Shown in pieces: positions 13,601-25,600 of a stretch of DNA of 36,917 nt (position 1 is the first letter of the stretch; every line of letters starts with the position of its first letter). Source of the stretch: Branchiostoma floridae. Lineage: Eukaryota > Chordata > Leptocardii > Amphioxiformes > Branchiostomatidae. The notes below the pieces were generated by a model. That model searched no databases and was not told the DNA's origin. It was given only the letters and a program-made list of their open reading frames with translations. A program made the position numbers and the translations under genes. The stretch covers positions 21,252,246 to 21,289,162 of the forward strand of contig NC_049988.1 in the NCBI RefSeq assembly GCF_000003815.2, given 5' to 3'.

Positions 13601-16600
13601 TTTTTGCCTCAATGTTTTTAGTAACAAAAATATTGAAGTTCAAACATTTCGTATCAAGTTTTAAGAAAAGATGAAGTGTCCTTTTGATTATCAGTGGAAG
13701 GAAAGTGTTAAGAACTCCTCAAGTTTTAAGTGCTGCTCCTTAAAGATTAAGATATCAATAAACAATAATCAATAAAGTCCGAATTGTTCCTTCCAGATGA
13801 GCCACCTGAAGCAGATCTGGATCTCAGACGACTTCCAGGAGAAACACAGCAAGGTAAGGACTGCGCAGCACTGCCACCTGACTGCTTTTTTGTTGTCACT
13901 CAACATCAACATAAACTTACACTAGTCGCACAAGTTATGCGTCATGAGAGGGAGAGAGAGAGAAAGAAAGACAGATAGAGAACTGGTTTATTTCAATAAC
14001 AACACACACAATTTTGATTTCAATAAGTCCCTAACAGAGTCAAACAGAGGAAGACCTTAGGTATGTCTTGAGACCCACCTGACTGTCTTGTGTTGTTTCT
14101 TCAGGAGCAGCTGAGCATCTCCTACTGGCGGGAGCCCAAGCTGCTCGTCAAGTGTCTCCTCAGCTGCGTCAAGTAAGTCTGCTTCTCAGCCGGTTCTTAT
14201 CAACGTCTTGAACAGAATGCCATTGTTTTTGGCACTGTTTAAAGTCTTTACGGATATGTATCATTTTCACAATAGATTTTTTAAACATCATGATTATGGC
14301 TGCCACGGTGTCTGTTTCCATGACCACTGTTGCTATGACAACTGTTGAGATGATGACTGTCGTTATGACAACTTGCCATGAGCACTGTTGCCATGATGAC
14401 TATTTATGTGACCACTGTTGCCATGACAACTGTTTCCATAATACCCCCTTCACATTATATACGATCTTCAGACGTTCTTCGCGATCGCAGGAAGGTCGGC
14501 TGATTTTAAGATCTTAAGATGGTCTTGCGTATTTTTCGCCTCAAAACTGTCCCCCTCACATATACGCGAGGCTCGTGAGATCGACGGTGAATAAATCTAT
14601 GATAATAAACCTCCCATGACCTCTTGCACGCGGACAATGTAACACAAAACGTTCCTAAAAAAAGGCAAGAGATCAATAAATGTTGCTTATTTTGTTGTCG
14701 TAATCTTTTTAAACAATGAATGGAATGCGCGGGCATAATAGAAATGACGCAAGAAAAGAAAGTGTGTCACAAAGCCAGCCTACATACTGCCACAGGGGCC
14801 ACAATGTTAGAATTACCCTCGCATTCCCAGAAATTCAATATTTGTAAACAAACGGAAGTCGGACGAACGTCGCCCGAACGTTGCCCAACTGACGGGCGTT
14901 CGCCATCCGATTTACGCTCGATGATTAATAACTATGTCTTTGCTCGCCTATCGGTCTTCAATCGTTGGATTGACGCAAGACTATTGACCGATACCCTCAC
15001 AAGGTACGCACGATTTGTACGCACAATCTGCGACTCGGTAACAGCTGTGCGATTTTGGAGATTTCCTTCGACTAGTCGCATATGTTAAGAACATGTTTCG
15101 CTGCACCGCGACCGTCGTAAGACTCCTGGAAACTGCCGGCGATCCCTAAAAATCGCAAGATGATCGTGAGAACACCGGACGTCTTACTCACGAAAATGTC
15201 AATCAGAGTTCGTAAACTAGTCTTCCGATCGAATTGCGCCTATTGTGAAGGGGGTATAACCACTGTTGCCAAGACAACTGTTTCCATGACCACTGTTGCC
15301 AACACAACCGTTTCCATGACCACTGTTGCCATGACAACTGTCCCCACCCTGCAGGCAGAACCCAGGAGAGGTGGAGCTGCTGTTCCAGCTGCTGAGGGCG
15401 TTCACCCTGCGCTTCATCTCCAACTTTCACTTTCTCAAGACATTCCTGGAGGAGGAGCTCTACAAGGTACTCATCTTTTGTAACACTTGAACTTTTGTAG
15501 ATTTTCGGGATGAGAAATTTTGTTATTTTGATTCCTTTTTTTTTTTTACTTTAGTAGACTTTTGTGGATATGGAATCCTCCATCTTTCAAAGCACTTTCA
15601 CTTTGCCCGATTACCTAATACACCTACTAATAGTAAGTAAGCAGCTCCACAAGTAACCACATGTAACGAAACCTCCTTCCCATGTGTCTCCAGGTGACCA
15701 GCATTGACCAGAAGCGCACCATTTTCCTGGAGTTTGTGAAGCTGTTCCACGACCAGAGTTTTCCCCAGGAGCTGAAGGCGAAGGCTCTACAGCACATCCT
15801 GATCCCCATGTTCAGCACTGCCTTCCAGAATGGGCAGGGCGAGAAGGTGGGTGCTACAGGGTTTATATCATCCTCCTACGCAGGGTACATCCAACAGCCA
15901 AACTGCCTGTCTGGATGTACCCTGCTCTTTTAACCGTCACTCTTAGTTCCTGTGGACGGCCCCCCCAAAACCAGCTGTCAGCCAAACAGAGAATAGGCAT
16001 TCCGTTTTCAAAAGCTGTCTCGCAAGTATATGGGTAACCTGATTAATATTTATAAGCAGGGCGGTCAGCAACTAAGAGTGACGGTTGAAAGAGCAAGGCA
16101 CATCCAGACAGGCTGTTTGGCTGTTGGATGTACCCTGCATAGGAGGATGGGTTTCTATAGGGTCTTACAGGGTTTATCTAGGGTGCTACAGGGTTTCTTT
16201 AGGGTGCTACAGGTCTCTATAGGGTGCTATAGGGTGCTACATGGTTTATATGGGGTGCTACAGGGTTTATATAGGGTGCTACAGGGTTTATATAGGGTGC
16301 TGCAGGGTTTATATAGGGTGCTACAGGGTTTATATAGGGTGCTACAGGGTTCATATAGGGTGCTGCAGGGTTTATATAGGGTGCTACAGGGTTTATATAG
16401 GATGCTACAGGGTTTATATAGGGTGCTACAGGGTTCATATAGAGTGCTACAGGGTTCATATAGGGTGCTACAGGGGGTTCTGTCGAGTTCCTATACATGT
16501 ATTCTTACACTAGATCATCTCTGCTTGGAGGCCCTAACCCCTGAGTCTTATAGGAGCCTTTATAGAGTTTTGTATAGAGTCATACAGCATGTATCTCACC

Positions 16601-19600
16601 GTTGGTAGTGTTACAGAGTTTACTTTAGTCATAAATTGCCTATCTCACCCTGTATAATGTTGATTTGAGGCCCCCAACCATGAGTCAGACGATGAGGCCT
16701 ACATTACTTTTCTATAAGTTTACTTTTGAGTTTTGAGCCATACATGTATCTCACCCTATGTAATGTACCTATACCCCCAGCTGATTGGTGGCCCACCGAC
16801 CCCCGAGTCTGACGACGAGACCAACCTGATCAGCGTCTTCATCAACAAGGTCATCGACCCAGAGAACCCTTATGGACACACGGTACGAGTCACAGGATAC
16901 CAGCTTTATTTTGCTTCGTCATGGATTTTGTAACTTGTACTGGAACTGTAATGTTCATTTGTGATGATGTAATGGCGTGAAAGCGTATGTTTTTATTTTG
17001 TTTCAGTGAATGGTCAAATTCTTGTGCTATGTTAAATCTTTCATGTATCCTAGATCAACGTTAAACTGTAATTCCTACGCAAAAATTCCAGGTCCCCCAA
17101 CTGTTTCACGTCAATGTGGTAAATTTAGTCTTAAATGTCAGAGAGCCTAGAAAATAAGTTGCTGTGGCCATACCCAGAAATAAAACTTGTACCTGACCTC
17201 AGCTCTGCACACCCTCGGCTGGTGTCTGACTGTGTTCTGCTAACTACCATATTCACTACATTCTCCTACGCATAGCCTTGTCACCAGCCTATATACACAT
17301 AGTACTGTGAATGCAGAAATTTTCGCGGTGGTTTAATGTTCGCAGTTTTTGCAGTGGCCACTTCACTTAAAACTGAAAAACATTTTTCCATGACAGTAAG
17401 AGACTACAGTGCTTAGTGCTACCTCGAACCAACAACCACAGCAAAAAGTCCCTTTTCCCGCTACCGCGAAATTAAATCACTGCAAACTTAAATGATGCAT
17501 TTACAGTACCTAATGTGGAGGCTCTGCTAAACTGGGCTGAGGTCTGCACTTGTGTGGGAGTGGCCTCTAACCAGCCAATCAGAGAAAGGCCTTAATGTTT
17601 TCTTTAGGTAAACCTGGTTCTCTGATTGGCTGACAGCTGGTTAGAGGCCACGCCCACTTAAGTGGAAACCTCAGTCAAGTTTAGCATAGCCTTCTCAGGG
17701 TATATTGTAATTATATTTCAGCCATACCATAGGTATGGTGAAATATATTGTATTCGTAATGTTTCTTTCTTTCTTTCTCCTGTCAAATCTTCGGAACACG
17801 GTATCTCCGTTGTTCCTGAACCGATTGACTTGAAATTTGACACAAGGGTAGAGTGGGCCAATACCCCCAGACGTTTTTTTCATTTTTTTCATATCTGCCT
17901 TTAAAATGATTTTATTAAGGTTTTTTGGTCATCTTAAGACCAAAACTGTATATTTGGGCCCCCTGTACCTTGGTATTATAACCGAATGAGCTGAAATTTG
18001 TCACAGATGTGCCTTGATAATTCCCCCATATAAATTCAATACCACTTTTGGTGTACAGTATAACGAAATGCTTATTTTTGCGATTTTTTGGTCATTTTTT
18101 GACCAAAAAAGGACACTTTTGGCTCCTGTACCTTGGTTTTAGAACCGGATGACCTGAAATTTAGTATAGGAGTGCCCTAGACATATGCGCACATGGATTC
18201 ATTAACAGTTGAGGCATACAGTACAACAAAATGCTTAATTTTGCGATTATTTGGCCATTTTATGACCAAAAAGTACACTTTTGGCTCTTGTGCTCTGGTT
18301 TTAAAACCAAATGACCTAAATTTTGGTAAAATGGTGCACTAGATATTTATTCAAATGACACATGTATAATTTTTGTCATAGACTACGTCAAAATGATAGA
18401 TTTGGGGATTTTTTTGTCATTTTCCAATAGCCACAGGGGTCAATGACCTTAAGGTCGTTGACCCCAGCTGCAGATTGCACCTTCTGGCATATATGTCTAT
18501 TTAATCTAATTAGATAGGTAACCAATCACTTAGCCTGAATCTATATCCTAAAGAGGGGGGGGGGGTGACAGCCAATCAGCGAGTCCGGTGTTATCTGGAA
18601 GAGTCCATTCTTACACGGAGGGGTTCATTTTTTTTAAAATTCATCCTCGGACTGGTGAAGTCTTTCAGTGGGTGTATTTTTGGACAGGTCTATTTTGCAG
18701 TTTTACAGAAGGTGTGCTGGAAGAGTCTATTCTCGCACGGAGGGGGGATTTTTTTAAATTCATATTTTGGACTTTGGTGACTTCTAGTTTGTCAAAGTCC
18801 TTCAGCAGGGTTATTTTTGGACTGGTCTAATTTGCAATTTTAAATGGGTGTGCTGGAAGAGTCCATTCTTGCATGGAGGGGGGATTTTTTAAAAATCCAT
18901 TGGATTTTTTTCAAATCCATTTTTGGGACTTCAGTGATTATGTCAAAGTCCTATTTTAGCGGATGTATTTTTGGACTGCTCTACTTTACATGGAAGAGTC
19001 CATTTTTTGCACACGGAAGGTTTTTTTTTTCAAATTCAGTTTGGACGGGTGATGATTCAAAATTCAATTTTTAGTGGAAGTGTTTTTAGACTGGTCTATT
19101 ATACCTTTTCATGCACTGGGACCTTTTTTGCTAAATTCAATTTTGGATTTGGTTTCTTATTCAAAAGGCCAAGGTTTCAGTGGGAGTATTTCTGGACTGG
19201 TCTATTGTGCAAATTCACATAGGGTGCACTGGAGTCCATTCTTGAACGGGGGAATTTTGTAAGATTCATTTTTGGGTTAAACCGTCATTAGTAAAAGTGA
19301 TTTTTCAAATGGGTGATTTTGAAATAGTCTATTGTTGCATGGGGAGGGAGATGGCTGAAATATGCTGTATTTGCTCTCAAGCAAATGTCGGCCTTTCTAG
19401 TTGCATTTAAGTTCACAGGGATTTAATTTCGCTGTAGCGGGAAAAGGACTTTTCGCATAGGTTTTAAGTTTGTGGTAGCATCATGCGCTGTAGTAATCTG
19501 CCATAGAAAAATGTTCGCAGAGGTTTTAAGTTCGCGGTGAAGCGGCTACTGCAAAAACCACGAACATTAAACCACCACAAAAGTTTCTGCATTTTCAGTA

Positions 19601-22600
19601 TTATATCGGCTGCAGGCGAGACTATGTAGGAGAATGATTTGACGGTTTCCTCTGGTGTTGGAGTACTCAGTTCAGTAGAAGGTCATGACTCCCCTGCTGT
19701 ATTTCCTGTACTGTCCCTGTCTGCTTGGGTGCCTCCCCCTGTAAACGCTGGCTTGCCCCCTCCTGCAGTCTCGAGGACAACCCACCACCCTAGTGCTATC
19801 CCACCAGGACGCAGTGAGGATCCTTCTGCTGCAGTTCTCAGCACTACTGGTGGAGCAGGCATCTCCCCACATCCATGATGCAGCTAACAAGTGAGTAGTA
19901 AACAAACAAACAAACAAACAAACAACAGGCCTCTACGCACATCCACGATGCAGCTAACAAGTGAGTAGTAAACAAACAAACAAACAAACAACAGGCGTCT
20001 CCGCACATCCACGATGCAGCCAACAAGTGAGTAGTAAACAAACAAACAAACAAATAAACACCCTAGTGCTATCCCATCAGGACGCAGTGAGGATTCTTCT
20101 GCTGCAGTTCTCAGCACTACTGGTGGAGCAGGCCTCCCCGCACATCCACGATGCAGCTAACAAGTGAGTAGTAAACAAACAAACAAACAAACAAACACCA
20201 CCCTTAGGCTAGTGCTATCCCACCAGGACGCTGTGAGGATTCTACTCCTGCAGTTCTCAGCACTACTGGTGGAGCAGGCCTCCCCGCACATCCACGATGC
20301 AGCTAACAAGTGAGTAGTAAACAAACAAACAAACAAACAAACAAACACCCTAGTGCTATCCCACCAGGACGTTGTGAGGATTCTTCTGCTGCAGTTCTCA
20401 GCACTACTGGTGGAGCAGGCGTCTCCGCACATCCACGATGCAGCTAACAAGTGAGTAGTAAACAAACAAACAAACAACAGGCGTCTCCGCACATTCACAA
20501 CGCGGCTAACAAGTGAGTAGTAAACAAACAAACAAACAAACAAACAAACAATGGGCCTGTCCCCACATCCACGATGCAGCTAACAAATGAGTTTTAAACA
20601 AACACACCTTGGGTTAGGGTATGGTTAGGGTTTAGGGTTAAGGTTGAGTTAAGATAAGGGTTATGTTTAGGTTAGGGTTAGACTATAGACTTTCCAACCC
20701 TGATAAACATTCCGTGCCCATTGTGCCCCAGGAAACAAGCTGTGTCGGGTTTGGGTAAGGGTAAGGGTTAGGTTATGGTTAGGTTAGCTTTATTTGTTTG
20801 TTTGTTTGTTTATTTGATAAACATTCCGTGCCCGTTGTGCCCCAGGAGACAAGGAAACAAGCTGCGGCGGCTCATGACGTTCGCCTGGCCCTGTCTGCTG
20901 CCTAAGAACTGTGTTGACCCGGCCACCAAGTACCACGGGCACCTCCTTCTCTCACACATCATCGCCAAGTTTGCCATCCACAAGAGAATCGTGCTGCAGG
21001 TGGGGGCTTCTTAAGTGTATATTTGTACCCAGGTTTATTTATTTCGTTGTCATTCTTCACCCTGCAGCCTACAAGTGTCTAACCTTCACCTGATGGGATT
21101 ACAGATGATTAATTGGATATCCTATCAGGGATAAACAAGTCCACTAGCCCTATTGTCCAGGGCAAGTGAAAGTGCATGTCCTACCCCACTTGTCCGATCG
21201 GGCAAGTAAGATTTTTCCATTGATTTTAGTGCAATTTTGATATACTTGTTACTTTTTACAGTCATGACATCAAGCAATTGTCTACAGAGAATTCCATTGC
21301 TGGAAGTGAAAATGCATATACTAGTAACAGTGATATTTGAATTTTGGGCAAGTGAAAAATTGGTTCGGGCAAGTACATTTTTTATGTGCTTGCCCGATAG
21401 GACAAGTGGATTTTAGAAAACTTGTTCAACCCTGCCTATACATGTACATTACAGAACTACATGTGTAAGACCCTGCACAAAAAACAGAGTGCAGTCTAAT
21501 GTTTACTAGTTACACAAGGCAGAGTTAAATCTTTCTTAGTTTCAAAGTCTTGTTCTTTGCCCTTGCCTTTAGGCATTTCACAGTTTAGAGTTAGAGTCAG
21601 ATACCAGTGTCAGGTGTTACAGACTTAATTGTTTTATCATTGGTATTTCACAGTTGAACGCCAATGCCCAGGAGGCTAGTAAGGCTTTAGATTAGGGTTC
21701 AATGCTTTAACGTTTGTCCCTATTGTTATGTACATATAGGTGTTCCACAGCTTACTGAAGGCCCATGCCCTGGAGGCCAGGAAGGTTTAGAGTTTAGTTT
21801 AATGTGTAACTGTAATGACCCTTTTGTTTGTTTGTTGTTATTTAGGTGTTCCACAGCTTGCTGAAGGCCCATGCCCTTGAGGCCAGGAAGGTCGTCCAAC
21901 AGGCACTAGAGATTCTCACACCTGCCATGCCAGCACGCATGGAGGATGGAAACGTAAGAACTTGGTTATGTTCTGTTGTATAAAAATTGTTTTTGAACAT
22001 TTTCAGCCTTTCCCTACTGTATAGCATGGATGTCGAATGAGCAGCAAAAGCTGGGATTCAAACCCTAGACCTTGTGGTTCATATAAGTTAGGTCGTTACT
22101 TCTGCTGTTGTTGTGTTTTTACCCACTGTAAGACATTTAGTGACAGTTTTGATATATTTTTCCCAGGCTATGCTGACCCACTGGACCAAGAAGATCATAG
22201 TTGAGGAAGGACACACAGTGGCACAGTTGGTGCACATGCTGTAAGTGAAAGATTTCAATCCATTTTTCTTTCCTAGATTTTATCAAACTTGTATATAGAT
22301 TACTACTGATTACTGCAAGGACTGTATCATAGACTCTATTGCACAGGAGCACCTACTGTAGTTGTAGCAGTAGCAGTATTTGTGATGTCACCTATTGTAC
22401 AATCTTTTGGGAAGGAGACTATTAACTGTATGTTATCTCCCAGACAACTACTGGTGCGTCACTACAAGGTGTACTACAGTAACTACTGTAACAGTAACCG
22501 GTAACACATGCACATGTATGATTTATCCCCCAGACAACTGCTGGTCCATCACTACAAGGTGTACTACTGTAACAGTACATGTAACTACTGTAACAGTATA

Positions 22601-25600
22601 AATGTTGTATATTCCAGACAATTACTTGTCCGTCACTACAAGGTGTACTACCCAGTCAGGCACCACCTTATCCAGCACATGGTCAGCTCCATGCAGAGGC
22701 TCGGCTTCACCCCAAGTGTAAGTAACATCTAAACTTTTTAAAAACTTTTGATTATTGTGTTCAGGTGTAAAAATGCGTACCTGTCTTTGGTTGGGGAGGT
22801 AAAAGGCAGTGGAGGGAGAAGGTTGGGCTCCACCTTCCTATACCGTGCCCTAGACACAGTGGATAACAACCCACAGGCCTTGAAAAGGCTATAGGACTAC
22901 CTTAAGTGATCTCTAAGTTAACCAGGCCCCTTGCTGTCCCCAGGCTTCCATCGAACACCGGCGACTTGCTGTGGAGCTGTGTGAGGTCATCGTGAAGTGG
23001 GAGATGCAGAGGGTCAAGGACGAACAGGAGCAGCAGACAGAGGGAGAGGTGAGATGGGAGGGGTGGGGTTAAAGGTTAGAGGTTAGGGTCAGAGTCAAGG
23101 ATGAACAGGAGCAGCAGAGGGAGAGGTGAGATGGGAGGGGTTAGGGGTTAAAGGTTATAGGTTAGGGTCAGTCAAGGATGAACAGGAGCAGCAGAGGGAG
23201 AGGTGAGATGGGAGGGGTTAGGGGTTAAAGGTTATAGGTTAGGGTCAGAGTCAAGGATGAACAGGAGCAGCAGACAGAGGGAGAGGTGAGGAAAAAATGT
23301 TGTTAAACTTTCCAAAAAGTTTGGCATCTAATAAGATAGTTATTAGATGTTCATAAAACTATTGTAGGTTGGAACTTATTGACATCCAATACAGTAGGTG
23401 CTTAAACTTAAACAACATTTGTAGTCAAATCTGACATGTTCACCTGTTCTTTTTTTTTTTTTTTTTTTTCCACCTTTTACATGTTCACCTGTTCACACTG
23501 CACATGCACACCTCAAACCTTAAAGTAGCTAAAATCCTGACCTGAGTGCCCAGACTAATGCCCCCCCCCCTCCACGCCCACAGATGACCCCTCTGGAGGG
23601 CGTTGCCGTAGCGACCACGTCCCAGGCCACCCTGAAGCGAGGCATGTCGGTGGAGTCCCCCCAGGACACGAAACGGGTCCGCCACTCATCGCAGACGGCC
23701 ACGGTCAGTATGGCTGACACTGGGGTATGAAGGCTTGGTTCAAACCGATGTGGATTACTGTAAATGCAGAAACTTTCGCGGTGGATTAATGTTTGCAGTT
23801 TTCGCGGTGGCCGCTTCACTGCGAAATTAAAACCACCGCAAACATTTTTCCATGGTAGTAAGAGACTACAATGCATGGTGCTACCGCAAACTTAAACCCC
23901 AGCGAAAAGTCCTTTTTCCCGCTACCGCGAAATTAGGTCCCCGTGAACTTAAATGCATTTACAGTATTTGTTATAGCCCTTTTGTATACAACTGTATGAC
24001 GTCATCGATGCCAAAATGAATATGAAGGGTATACAATGTACATGTAGTAAGTAGAATATTCTTTGAACAATGACATTTTGAAAGGCATTATATAGGAACC
24101 TCCAAATTTTACCAGCATGTTTTGTTCACGGAGTGTCACTGTTTAAAGAATATTCTGTCAACTGTATTCATGCTGATGAACCTCTTCAACAATATGTAAC
24201 ATTCATATAGTACTCTTCAGGTACTAATTTAGACAACAATGGCTGCAAAGACAGCACAGGTTGTAAAGAAAGTGCTCTCAAAAGATAGGCTTTTGCACAA
24301 AATGTCTGCCTTTCTCACTTGGCTCTTTATATTTAAGAAGTCTCTTTTTTTTGTCCAGGAAGTCTGTGTTGTTTGCTGGTGTTGATTATCTGCTGAAATT
24401 TCTGTTTATGTGTTGATGTTTATTGTTGTTGTTTTGTTTACTCCAGCCATCCCGAGCACCACAGGTGGAACTAGTCACCAAACCCATAGAGAAGATCCAC
24501 GCAGACAACGTCGTCAACTTCCTGGTCAAGATCGCCTGTCAGGTACCCTCAGATGTGTTTTGCAGTTCATGACTTTTAGAGTAACAGCAACAAGCCTTTT
24601 TGCAGAACATGATGAAAATTTTCCATTTAGTAAAATACCTGCAAAAGTGATGACTTTTAGAATTACAAAAGTTACGACTTACAGAATAGACCAATCCCAA
24701 AGCCTCGTCCTTCTCTGTCAAAACAATGAGATGCAAAATGAAAACATATAAATGCAAAATATTTGACAGGCATGTGGCTGCTCTCTCATTTGTCCAACTG
24801 TTAATTGTCTAAGACTTGTTATCATTGGTTGAACTTTTTGATCTGGCCATCTTTTTTTGTCATATACATGTACTTGAAATAAAAGATTTGGGAATTGAAA
24901 TTGTTTTGGTAGAAGTCATATTGAAGCAGAATTGAAACTGTTTTCCAAGACAAGTAGGAAGGTTTGGAACATGCTTGAATTGTCGACTAAACTGCACCAG
25001 TCATTGTCAAGGAACTTGCTTTTCCTATTGTGTAAAAATTGTGGAAACCATTAAGCATCTTGAAGATGTTGTGTTTGCGTCTTGTGCCAGGTGAACGATG
25101 CATCGACGCCCAAGGCTGTTAGCTGCACCAGCCATTGTCATGGAACTTGCCTTTTCCTTCCTATTGTGTTTAACACATGTTGAAACCATTGAGCATCTTT
25201 AAGACGTTGTGTTTGTGTCTTGCGCCAGGTGAACGAGGCGTCGACGACCCAAGGCTCGCCAGGTGAGATGCTGTCCAAGCGCTGCGTCTTCCTGGTCAAG
25301 ACGGCTCTGAAACCCGATCTCTGGCCGAATTCCGAGCTCCGACTGGCCTGGATCGACAAGCTGCTCATGACTATTGTGAGTAACTTTCCATGAACATTAC
25401 AAATCAAGAATTTAGCTCGGCCGAGTTGTCAGCGAGCTCTAAATTACGAAGAGGTATGACTATAACGTGATGCCCTNNNNNNNNNNNNNNNNNNNNNNNN
25501 NNNNNNNNNNNNNNNNNNNNNNNNNNNNNNNNNNNNNNNNNNNNNNNNNNNNNNNNNNNNNNNNNNNNNNNNNNNNNNNNNNNNNNNNNNNNNNNNNNNN

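Larger units (their letters stand above)
17258..19634. mobile_element. Composite element with ~230-bp inverted arms (intron 20)
   Basis: The left arm (17258-17508: ttctcctacgcatagcc... then tactgtgaatgcagaaat, ttcgcggtgg...) and right arm (19401-19634, inverted, ending ...gagactatgtaggagaat) match along their length. Inside the arms lies a smaller TIR family (tactgtaaatgca ends), also present alone at 23756-23969. Between the arms are a foldback MITE and two tandem-repeat blocks. This could be one large foldback transposon or two opposing MITE insertions with shared flanks; no transposase is visible. Confidence 0.6.

Noticed and set aside
14720-15088. 122-aa ORF inside the large TIR element as a transposase
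   Set aside because: No DDE/DDD motif, zinc finger or other transposase feature visible.
16030-16608. 192-aa repetitive ORF (GCYRVYI-type repeats)
   Set aside because: Product of a 21-bp minisatellite whose period keeps frames open; no conserved domain.
23485-23876. Antisense ORFs of 66 and 115 aa
   Set aside because: Shadows of exon 27 and of the MITE at 23756.
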